Position numbers and translations under genes: made by a program. DNA of 64,000 nucleotides from Vitreoscilla filiformis (GTDB lineage Bacteria > Pseudomonadota > Gammaproteobacteria > Burkholderiales > Burkholderiaceae_C). The notes under the pieces were generated by a model, which did not search any database, was not told the origin of the DNA, and saw only the letters and a list, made by a program, of their open reading frames with translations. Numbering within the stretch: the first letter of the stretch is position 1; every line of letters begins with the position of its first letter. Below, one piece after another: positions 35,735 through 43,151 of this stretch. The stretch covers positions 186,001-250,000 of the forward strand of contig NZ_CP022423.1 in the NCBI RefSeq assembly GCF_002222655.1, read 5' to 3'.

Positions 35735-38700
35735 TCAACGCCCGATGCGCCGCAAATCCAGCGTGAACGGGAACTCCAAGCTGCGCTGCGGTTCGCCCGC
35801 TTCCACCGGCGTGACGCTGTGGCCCATCGGGAAGAAGCGCGCCAGGCGACGGCTTTCGGCCTCGTAGGCGTTCACCGGGAAGGTGACATAGTTGCGCCCA
35901 CCCGGATGCGCCACGTGGTACTGGCAACCGCCCAGCGAGCGTTTCATCCAGGTGTCCACGATGTCCACCGTCAGCGGCGCGTGAACGCCGATGGTTGGGT
36001 GCAGCGCCGAGGACGGCTGCCACGCCCGGAAGCGCACGCCCGCCACGTACTCGCCAACGCGGCCCGTCGGTTGCAGCGGCACCGTCACGCCATTGACGGT
36101 GATGCGGTGACGCGGGTCGATCAGGCCCGACACCTTCACTTCGACGCGCTCCAGCGAGGAATCGACGTAACGCACCGTGCCACCCGCCGAACCTTCTTCG
36201 CCCATGACATGCCACGGCTCCAGCGCGTTGCGCAGGGTCATGTGGATGCCCCGGTTGCTGTACTCGCCGATCTTGGGGAAGCGGAACTCGAAGTGCGGTG
36301 CGAACCACGCTGCATCGAAGCCGTAGCCCGAGCTGCGCATTTCTTCCATCACATCGGCAAAGTCTTCCTGCACGAAGTGCGGGAGCAAGAAGCGGTCGTG
36401 CAGCTCGGTGCCCCAGCGCACCAGCGGCGCACGGTACGGCTCATTCCAGAAGCGGGCGATGAGCGAGCGCAACAGCAGTTGCTGCACGATGCTCATGCGG
36501 GCATGCGGCGGCATTTCGAACGCACGCAGCTCCAGCAGGCCCAGGCGACCGGTGCTGCTGTCGGGCGAGTAAAGCTTGTCGATGCAGAACTCGCTGCGGT
36601 GGGTGTTGCCGGTCACGTCCACCAAGACGTTGCGCAGCGTGCGATCCACCAGCCACGGCGGCATGTGCCCGCCATAAACCGACTTGTTGCGCTCGATTTC
36701 ACCCAGGGCGATTTCCAGCTCACGCAACTGGTCATTGCGGGCTTCATCGACACGCGGCGCTTGGCTGGTCGGGCCGATGAACATGCCGCTGAACAGGTAG
36801 CTCAACGATGGGTGGTTGTGCCAGTAGGTCAGCAGCGAGGCCAGCAGATCGGGGCGACGCAGGAAGGGCGAATCCGCCGGCGTGGCGCCGCCCAGCACGA
36901 AGTGGTTGCCACCACCGGTGCCGGTGTGGCGCCCGTCCACCATGAATTTCTCGGTCGAGAGGCGCGAGAGCCACGCCGCGTCGTAGAGGAATTCGGTGTG
37001 TTCGACCAGCTCTTTCCAGTTGTGTGCCGGGTGGATGTTCACCTCGATCACACCCGGGTCGGGCGTGACTTGCAGCAGCTTCAAGCGCGGATCGCGTGGC
37101 GGCGGGTAGCCTTCCATCACGATTTTCATGCCCAGCTCGGCGGCCGTGGCTTCCACGGCAGCAACGAGTTCGAGGTAGTGCTCCAAGCGCTGCATCGGCG
37201 GCATGAAGACGTAGAGCACGCCACTGGGCGAACCCACCGCCTCGGCCTTGGGGCCGTTGGCACGTCGCGGATCGCGCACTTCCACGCACAACGCGGTGCG
37301 GGTGATCCAGTGCGCCGATTCGTTCCGGGCCGGCGCAGCGTCCGGGTTGAACGCGGTGCTGGCGCTGGAGGCCAGGCGCAGCGCTGCCGCACGGCCCGGG
37401 CCAGTGGCGCTGTCCAGCCCGGTATCGTCGCCTTGGGTGCCGTTCAAGCCCAGGCCGTCCTCACCCAGGCCACCGGCTTGGCTGCCGTCGCCGGCCAGCG
37501 GCCAGCCATCGGCGCCCAGCGCGTCCAGCCCTTCCAAGTCGGCGCCTTGCACGCCCACCACACCGCCTTCAGCAAAACCGCCGCCGGCACGGTGCGAGGC
37601 GTAGCCGGCCTCGGTGGCATCGGCCACATCCTGGCCTTGGTATTGGGCCTTCAGGCGAGCGGCTGTCGGCAACGTGTCACGCGGGGCGAACGGGTCGTGC
37701 TCGTGCAGGTAGGGGTAATCCTGCTTCTTCACCCAGGGCAGCGAATCCAGCGGCAGGCGCAGGCCCATCGGCGAATCGCCGGGGATGAGGTACATGCGCT
37801 CATCGCGGAAGAACCACGGCCCCGTCACCCAACGCGGGCCGGCCAGGGTCGGGCCTTCGGCGCGTTTGATCGGCAGCACGTAACCGACTTCGTGCTCCAA
37901 ACCTTGGTCGAAAACGCGGCGCAGGCGGATGCGCTCCATCTCGTCATCCAGCTTGGCGTCGAACGGATCGACGTTCACCGGCAAACGGCGTTCGCGCCAG
38001 AGGTAGTACCAGGTGTCTTCGTAACCGGTTTGCACATGCTTGTCGGTCACACCCAGCTTGCCCGACAGGGTGCTGATGAAACGCTTGGCGTCGGCGCTGG
38101 TGTAGTGGTGCGGCTCGCGCTCGTCGGCGAACAGGCTCGGGTCGTGCCAACAGGGTTGGCCGTCCGCACGCCAGTAGATGGAGAGCGCCCAGCGCGGCAG
38201 TTGCTCACCCGGATACCACTTGCCCTGTCCGAAGTGCAGGAACCCGCCTTGGCCGTACTCGTTGCGCAGACGGTGAACCAAATCGGTGGCGAACAGGCGC
38301 TTGGTCGGGCCCAGGGCGTCGGTGTTCCACTCGGCGCCGTCGCGGTCGTCCACCGACACGAAGGTCGGCTCGCCGCCCATGGTCAGGCGCACATCACCAG
38401 CGACCAGCTCGGCGTCCACCTGTTCACCGAGCTTGAGCACATCGGCCCACTGTTCTTCCGAATACGGCTTGGTGACACGCGGCGACTCCCACACGCGAGT
38501 CACCGCCATTTCGTGGCCAAACGTCACTTCGCACTTGTCCACGGCGCCGGAGATGGGCGCGGCGCTGCTGGGCTGCGGCGTACACGCCAGCGGGATGTGG
38601 CCTTCGCCGGCCAGCAGGCCCGAAGTCGGGTCGAGGCCGATCCAGCCCGCGCCGGGCAGATACACCTCACACCAGGCGTGCAAATCGGTGAAATCGACTT

Positions 38701-39364
38701 CGGTGCCGCTCGGGCCGTCCAGCGCCTTCACGTCCGGCGTCAACTGGATGAGGTACCCCGACGCGAAACGCGCCGCCAGCCCCAGGTGGCGCAGCGTGTT
38801 CACCAGCAGCCAGCCCGAGTCGCGGCAGGAGCCGGAACGCTTGGTCAGCGTTTCTTCCGGCGTTTGCACGCCCGGCTCCAAGCGGATGAGGTAGGAAATT
38901 TCCTGCTGCAAACGCTGGTTGATGGCCACCAGGAAATCGATGGTGGTGGTGGGCGTGCGGTCGATGGTGGCGAGGAATTTGGCGAATTCCGGCGTCGGCG
39001 CTTCCGTCACCAAATACGGGGCCAGCTCGGCGGCCAGGGCCTCGTCGTAGGCAAAGGGGATCTTCTGGGCGCTGGGCTCCAGGAAGAAGTCAAACGGGTT
39101 GTAGACCGACATCTCGGCCACCAAGTCGATGGTGACCTTGAATTCGGTGGTTTTTTCCGGGAAAACCAAGCGCGCCAGGTAGTTGGCGAACGGGTCTTGC
39201 TGCCAGTTGATGAAGTGGCTCTTCGGTTCGACGTTCAGCGAGTACGACAGGATCGGCGTGCGGCAATGCGGCGCCGGGCGCAAGCGCACCACCTGGGGCG
39301 ACAGGCTCACCGGGCGGTCGTACTTGTAATGCGTGACGTGCTTGAGGGCGACGTGAATAGACAA
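35735..39364 (-). CDS. Giant transglutaminase–DUF2126 protein
   Basis: A 1209-residue protein. The N-terminus (MSIHVALKHVTHYKYDRPVS) starts a transglutaminase N-domain. The catalytic transglutaminase core has Cys180 (KRSGSCRDSGW), His229 (FTDLHAWCEV) and Asp245 (GLDPTSG). The rest is DUF2126, including RLTMGGEPTFVSVDD near 325, MEGYPPPRDPRLK and SPDSSTGRLGLLELRAFEMP. A Gly/Asp-rich, low-complexity insertion lies at residues about 579-680. The start is a TTG at 39364, preceded by a strong GAGGAA site. DUF2126 resembles glutamine-synthetase-like amidoligases in published domain analysis, so the protein may both form and cut amide bonds; this is inference. Confidence 0.88.
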   Translation of the reverse strand: MSIHVALKHVTHYKYDRPVSLSPQVVRLRPAPHCRTPILSYSLNVEPKSHFINWQQDPFANYLARLVFPEKTTEFKVTIDLVAEMSVYNPFDFFLEPSAQKIPFAYDEALAAELAPYLVTEAPTPEFAKFLATIDRTPTTTIDFLVAINQRLQQEISYLIRLEPGVQTPEETLTKRSGSCRDSGWLLVNTLRHLGLAARFASGYLIQLTPDVKALDGPSGTEVDFTDLHAWCEVYLPGAGWIGLDPTSGLLAGEGHIPLACTPQPSSAAPISGAVDKCEVTFGHEMAVTRVWESPRVTKPYSEEQWADVLKLGEQVDAELVAGDVRLTMGGEPTFVSVDDRDGAEWNTDALGPTKRLFATDLVHRLRNEYGQGGFLHFGQGKWYPGEQLPRWALSIYWRADGQPCWHDPSLFADEREPHHYTSADAKRFISTLSGKLGVTDKHVQTGYEDTWYYLWRERRLPVNVDPFDAKLDDEMERIRLRRVFDQGLEHEVGYVLPIKRAEGPTLAGPRWVTGPWFFRDERMYLIPGDSPMGLRLPLDSLPWVKKQDYPYLHEHDPFAPRDTLPTAARLKAQYQGQDVADATEAGYASHRAGGGFAEGGVVGVQGADLEGLDALGADGWPLAGDGSQAGGLGEDGLGLNGTQGDDTGLDSATGPGRAAALRLASSASTAFNPDAAPARNESAHWITRTALCVEVRDPRRANGPKAEAVGSPSGVLYVFMPPMQRLEHYLELVAAVEATAAELGMKIVMEGYPPPRDPRLKLLQVTPDPGVIEVNIHPAHNWKELVEHTEFLYDAAWLSRLSTEKFMVDGRHTGTGGGNHFVLGGATPADSPFLRRPDLLASLLTYWHNHPSLSYLFSGMFIGPTSQAPRVDEARNDQLRELEIALGEIERNKSVYGGHMPPWLVDRTLRNVLVDVTGNTHRSEFCIDKLYSPDSSTGRLGLLELRAFEMPPHARMSIVQQLLLRSLIARFWNEPYRAPLVRWGTELHDRFLLPHFVQEDFADVMEEMRSSGYGFDAAWFAPHFEFRFPKIGEYSNRGIHMTLRNALEPWHVMGEEGSAGGTVRYVDSSLERVEVKVSGLIDPRHRITVNGVTVPLQPTGRVGEYVAGVRFRAWQPSSALHPTIGVHAPLTVDIVDTWMKRSLGGCQYHVAHPGGRNYVTFPVNAYEAESRRLARFFPMGHSVTPVEAGEPQRSLEFPFTLDLRRIGR

Positions 39365-39486
39365 GGCGGTGTTCCTCAGTCAAGAAACAAAACGGGCGGC
39401 CAAACCGGTTGCCGGTCGGGCCACCCGGCGGGGGCCGACAGCATCGCTGTCGACCGTGTCAGGCGTGGGACACAACGTCCGGCCAA
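39365..39486 (-). other. Intercistronic hairpin within the ATP-grasp/transglutaminase operon
   Basis: This 122-nt gap between the alpha-E gene and the DUF2126 gene is the widest in the operon. It contains a perfect 7-bp stem, CGACAGC (39436-39442) with GCTGTCG (39446-39452), loop ATC. No T-run follows, so it is not a standard terminator. It could mark partial termination, RNA processing or a second promoter region. Confidence 0.4.
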
Positions 39487-40440
39487 TCAGGCCGGCACCA
39501 GGAAGTCGCGGCTGATGCCCAAGCCCAGATCGCCGACGCGATCCAGGAAATGGCTCAAGAAAGCGTGCAGGCCGGTGGAAAGGATTTCGTCGATGCGGGC
39601 GTAATCCAAATCGGCACGCAGGCGACCGGCGCGGCGTAGGGTGTCCACCGACTGATCGTTGGCCACCATCTTCAGGTTGCTGTGAACCTTGCTGACACAG
39701 TGGGCCAGCGAACGCGGCATGTCCTGGCGCAGGATGAGCAGCTCGGCCACTTTTTCCGGCTGAATCACGTTGCGGTACACCTTGCGGTACACCTCGAAGC
39801 CAGACACGGAACGCAGGATGGCCGACCAGTGATAAAAGTCGTATTCCGCGTCGCGCTCGGTGGCAGCGCCGTAGAAATCGCTTTCGACGGCGTGGAACTT
39901 CACATCCAGCAAACGGGCGGTGTTGTCGCCGCGCTCCAGGAAGGAGCCGATGCGGATGAAGTTGAACGCCTCATCTTGCAGCATGGTGCCCACCGTCACG
40001 CCCCGGCTGAGGTGCGAGCGGAATTTGACCCACTCGAACACACTGGCCGGATCTTTGGCCAGCGCGCCGCTGCGCAGCAGGCGGTTGAACTCCAGCCACG
40101 TCTGGTTCATCGTTTCCCAGACTTCGGTGGTGAGCGTGCCGCGCACGGCGCGGGCGTTTTCACGCGCCGCCCGCAGGCAGCACAGGATGGACGAGGGGTT
40201 GCGCTCGTCACTCACCATGAACTCCATCACCTGCTTGGCGGTGATGCCGTTGTAGCGGGTGTTGTAGTCGCTGATGAGTTCGGAGATGGACAGCAGGCTG
40301 CGCCAGCCCAGCTCGGCCACGGCAGCCGACTGCGGCAGCAGCGAGGTCTGGTAATTCACGTCCAGCATCCGCGCGGTGTTCTCGGCGCGCTCGATGTAGC
40401 GCGACATCCAGAACAAATGGTCGGCGGTTCTTGAAAGCAT
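39487..40440 (-). CDS. Stand-alone alpha-E domain protein (DUF403)
   Basis: A 317-residue alpha-helical protein that is nearly all alpha-E domain. It begins MLSRTADHLFWMSRYIERAENTARMLDV, the family hallmark. Inner conserved parts include FEWVKFRSHLSRGVTVGTML and FIRIGSFLERGDNTARLLDV. The ATG at 40440 is preferred over a TTG four codons upstream. Alpha-E proteins are always found with ATP-grasp and transglutaminase genes, and their exact activity is not known. It lies 23 nt downstream of the ATP-grasp gene. Confidence 0.92.
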   Translation of the reverse strand: MLSRTADHLFWMSRYIERAENTARMLDVNYQTSLLPQSAAVAELGWRSLLSISELISDYNTRYNGITAKQVMEFMVSDERNPSSILCCLRAARENARAVRGTLTTEVWETMNQTWLEFNRLLRSGALAKDPASVFEWVKFRSHLSRGVTVGTMLQDEAFNFIRIGSFLERGDNTARLLDVKFHAVESDFYGAATERDAEYDFYHWSAILRSVSGFEVYRKVYRNVIQPEKVAELLILRQDMPRSLAHCVSKVHSNLKMVANDQSVDTLRRAGRLRADLDYARIDEILSTGLHAFLSHFLDRVGDLGLGISRDFLVPA

Positions 40441-40463
40441 CGTTCGATCCAATCTGTCTTGAT

Positions 40464-41897
40464 TCAGTCTTCCAGCACCCAGGTGTCCTTGGTGCCGCCG
40501 CCTTGGCTGGAATTCACCACCAGCGAGCCCTCTTTCAGGGCCACGCGGGTCAGGCCGCCCGGCACCATCTGCACCTTGGTGCCCGACAGCACGAAGGGGC
40601 GCAGGTCAATGTGGCGCGGCGCGATGCCCGATTCGACGAAGGTCGGGCAGGTGGACAGGCTCAAGGTCGGCTGAGCGATGTAGTTGCTCGGGTTGGCAAT
40701 GAGGTGGGCGCGGAAGTCTTCCACCTCTTGCTTGGTGGCCGCCGGGCCCACCAACATGCCGTAGCCGCCCGCGCCGTGAACCTCCTTCACCACCAGTTCG
40801 GACAGGTTGGCCAGCACGTAGCCCAAATCGTCCTTGTCCCGGCACATGTAGGTGGGCACGTTGTTCAGAATGGGTTTTTCGCCCAAGTAGAACTCCACCA
40901 TTTTGGGCACGTAGGGGTAGATCGATTTGTCGTCGGCCACGCCCGTGCCCACGCCGTTGGACAAGGTGACGTTGCCCGCCTTGTACGCCCCGACCAACCC
41001 CGGGCAGCCCAAAGCCGAATCTGGCCGGAAGACCTTCGGGTCGAGGAAGTCATCGTCCAAACGACGGTAGATCACATCCACGCGCTTGGGGCCGCGTGTG
41101 GTGCGCATGAAGACGAAGTCGTCCTTCACGAACAAGTCTTGGCCTTCAACCAACTCCACGCCCATTTGCTGCGCCAAGAAGGCGTGCTCAAAGTAAGCCG
41201 AGTTGTACATGCCGGGGGTCAACACCACCACGGTGGGGTCGTTCACGCCGTTGGGGGCGACGCTGCGCAGCGTCTCCAGCAGCAAGTCCGGGTAGTGCGC
41301 CACCGGGGCGATGCGCTGGCCCGCGAACAGTTCGGGGAACAAGCGCATCATCATTTTGCGGTTTTCGAGCATGTAGCTCACCCCGCTGGGCACGCGCAGG
41401 TTGTCTTCCAGCACGTAGTAGGCGCCGGAGCCATCCGACTGCGCCGCCCGCACGATGTCCACCCCCGCGATGTGCGAGTAGATGTTGTGCGGCACATTCA
41501 CGCCCATCATTTCCGGGCGGAACTGGGCGTTGTGGATGATTTGTTCACGCGGAATGATCCCGGCTTTGAGGATCTCCTGGTCGTGATAAACGTCGTGGAT
41601 GAAACGGTTCAGGGCGGTGACGCGCTGCGCCAGCCCCTTTTCCATCTCACGCCACTCCTGCGCCGGAATGACGCGCGGAATCAGGTCAAAGGGGATCAGG
41701 CGTTCGGTGCCCTCTCCGGAGTCTTTGTCGCCGTAAACGGCGAAGGTGATGCCCACGCGACGGAAGATCATTTCCGCCTCTTCGCGCCGTGCGCGCATCA
41801 TCTCCTGGGGCTGCTGGGACAGCCACTGGTTGTACGTCAGGTAGTGCTCGCGTACGGCGCCACCGTTGGCATGCATTTCGTCGAAGCTGGGTCTCAT
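40464..41897 (-). CDS. Circularly permuted type-2 ATP-grasp protein (DUF404/DUF407)
   Basis: A 477-residue predicted peptide ligase. It opens MRPSFDEMHANGGAVREHY and contains PFDLIPRVIPAQEW, YYVLEDNLRVPSGVSYMLEN, VVVLTPGMYNSAYFEHAFLA, VDVIYRRLDDDFLDP and YGMLVGPAATKQEV, all hallmarks of this ATP-grasp family. QGGGTKDTWVLED closes it. It is the first gene of the five-gene operon and is homologous to the N-terminal part of the 889-residue fusion protein. Loci of this kind are predicted to make or tailor a peptide, but no product is known to me. Confidence 0.93.
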   Translation of the reverse strand: MRPSFDEMHANGGAVREHYLTYNQWLSQQPQEMMRARREEAEMIFRRVGITFAVYGDKDSGEGTERLIPFDLIPRVIPAQEWREMEKGLAQRVTALNRFIHDVYHDQEILKAGIIPREQIIHNAQFRPEMMGVNVPHNIYSHIAGVDIVRAAQSDGSGAYYVLEDNLRVPSGVSYMLENRKMMMRLFPELFAGQRIAPVAHYPDLLLETLRSVAPNGVNDPTVVVLTPGMYNSAYFEHAFLAQQMGVELVEGQDLFVKDDFVFMRTTRGPKRVDVIYRRLDDDFLDPKVFRPDSALGCPGLVGAYKAGNVTLSNGVGTGVADDKSIYPYVPKMVEFYLGEKPILNNVPTYMCRDKDDLGYVLANLSELVVKEVHGAGGYGMLVGPAATKQEVEDFRAHLIANPSNYIAQPTLSLSTCPTFVESGIAPRHIDLRPFVLSGTKVQMVPGGLTRVALKEGSLVVNSSQGGGTKDTWVLED

Positions 41898-42089
41898 TCA
41901 GTGCTCTCCTGCGGGGGGCACTCTAGCAAGTGCCGCACCAGCCAACTCGTTTTCAGATCAATACAGCGTGCTTGCAACATCAAAAAGGTTTGCGGCTTGT
42001 CAAGACGCGTATTCCTCCACAGCGCTTCCTCTCCCTAAATTGCAGCCTCGCGCTATCGTGCCGGCCATTGTGTTTTGAAAGGATTGCCC
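41898..42089. promoter_or_regulatory. Upstream region of the ATP-grasp/transglutaminase operon
   Basis: A 192-nt divergent region that must hold the promoter of the leftward operon and possibly that of the rightward small gene. A relatively AT-rich patch lies at about 41945-41990. I saw no confident promoter boxes or inverted repeat. The GAAAGGA before the GTG at 42090 is the ribosome site of the rightward gene. Confidence 0.35.
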
Positions 42090-42509
42090 GTGTCCCACCC
42101 CAGCGCCGCCGAGCTGGCCCCCCTGGCCCAGCAGATTCGCACCCACTTTCTGCGCCAAACATTTGGCGGCATCTGGTTCTGGCAGTTTGCCGTGGTACGC
42201 CCGCACGACCAAGGCCATTGCGTGGTGGATTGCCAAGTCGTCCCCAACGAAGCCGATCCGAGCCGGGCTCACTTGGTGCTGTCGCTGCAACACGCCAGCG
42301 GCCAAGGCCATGCGGCCACGCTGGCCATTTGGGATCCTCAAGGCTTGAGCATCGATGCCCAAGGTTTGCGATTGACAGGTGCCGCCCGCCTGCGCTTCGG
42401 CGGCATGGAGGCTTGGCCGGAGGCCCAGGGGGGTTACCGCATCCGCACCCCCCAAGGCGAAGGCCACTTTCCCGGCGGTGAAGGCCGGGCGCTGTGGCTG
42501 CAAATTTGA
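42090..42509 (+). CDS. Hypothetical protein divergent from the ATP-grasp operon
   Basis: A protein of about 139 residues that I do not recognise. The GTG at 42090 is chosen because GAAAGGA lies six bases upstream; a TTG 15 bases earlier is the alternative. Features are a Trp-rich segment (FGGIWFWQFAVVRPHD) and a glycine-rich C-terminal half (GGYRIRTPQGEGHFPGGEG). No signal peptide or membrane helix is evident. The following secreted-protein gene starts 25 nt later, so the two are probably co-transcribed. Confidence 0.65.
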   Translation: MSHPSAAELAPLAQQIRTHFLRQTFGGIWFWQFAVVRPHDQGHCVVDCQVVPNEADPSRAHLVLSLQHASGQGHAATLAIWDPQGLSIDAQGLRLTGAARLRFGGMEAWPEAQGGYRIRTPQGEGHFPGGEGRALWLQI

Positions 42510-42533
42510 CCCCCACCCACGAGGAGAACCCCG

Positions 42534-43151
42534 ATGAAAACGTCCCCCCGCGCCTTCACCCTCCACGCTTTGGCTTGGGCTGTGGTGGCCTTTTCTAGCG
42601 CCGCGCACGCCGAATTGAGCCTGCCGGCCAGCTTGGCTGGCAAGGCGGTGGTGCTCAACCCATCCGACCCGGATTACGCCCGTGCCATGGTCACTTCGGC
42701 GGTGCAACCCGCCGGCATGGGCGGTGTGAGCGAAGCCTTGGTGATCAAGATGACGGTGGACATTCCCGTCTGGCGCATGTGGAACGGCCCGGCCAAACTG
42801 GACGCCAATGGCCGCACCAACCGCATCGGCGGCTGGTGGGGCTACGACGCCCCCAAGGGCAGCGCGGCGGAATATCGCACCAACTACGAGATCTGCAAGG
42901 GCTGGAACGACCTGACTTGGATGGCCCAATGCACCCTGAAAGCCGGGGCCGTGGTGGCGATTGGCCCGGGCCAATCGGTGTCGGCGGCGACCTGCGGTGA
43001 CGTGACCAACCAAGAGAACTACCCCGTCAACACCCGCGACTGGCAGCTCTACATCAACAAGCCCTGGGCACGCGGCACCGAACTGGTGTGCCCGGCGGAC
43101 ACGCAAGACTACGAGGTCGATCCGGCTGACATCTCGCGCCGCCGCCCCTGA
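42534..43151 (+). CDS. Secreted protein with four conserved-looking cysteines, unknown family
   Basis: A 205-residue exported protein. The signal peptide (residues 1-26) ends SSAAHA. The mature part contains VWRMWNGPAKLDANGRTNRI, then GGWWGYDAPKG, and four cysteines in EICKGW, AQCTLK, AATCGD and LVCPAD, consistent with two disulfides. I do not recognise the family. AGGAG lies just upstream of the start. Its last 43 nt overlap the convergent comEC frame. Confidence 0.72.
   Translation: MKTSPRAFTLHALAWAVVAFSSAAHAELSLPASLAGKAVVLNPSDPDYARAMVTSAVQPAGMGGVSEALVIKMTVDIPVWRMWNGPAKLDANGRTNRIGGWWGYDAPKGSAAEYRTNYEICKGWNDLTWMAQCTLKAGAVVAIGPGQSVSAATCGDVTNQENYPVNTRDWQLYINKPWARGTELVCPADTQDYEVDPADISRRRP

Noticed and set aside
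35819..39604. A 1260-codon plus-strand frame opposite the DUF2126 gene
   Set aside because: It mirrors the codon structure of the real gene on the other strand, with low-information sequence and no domain or ribosome site.
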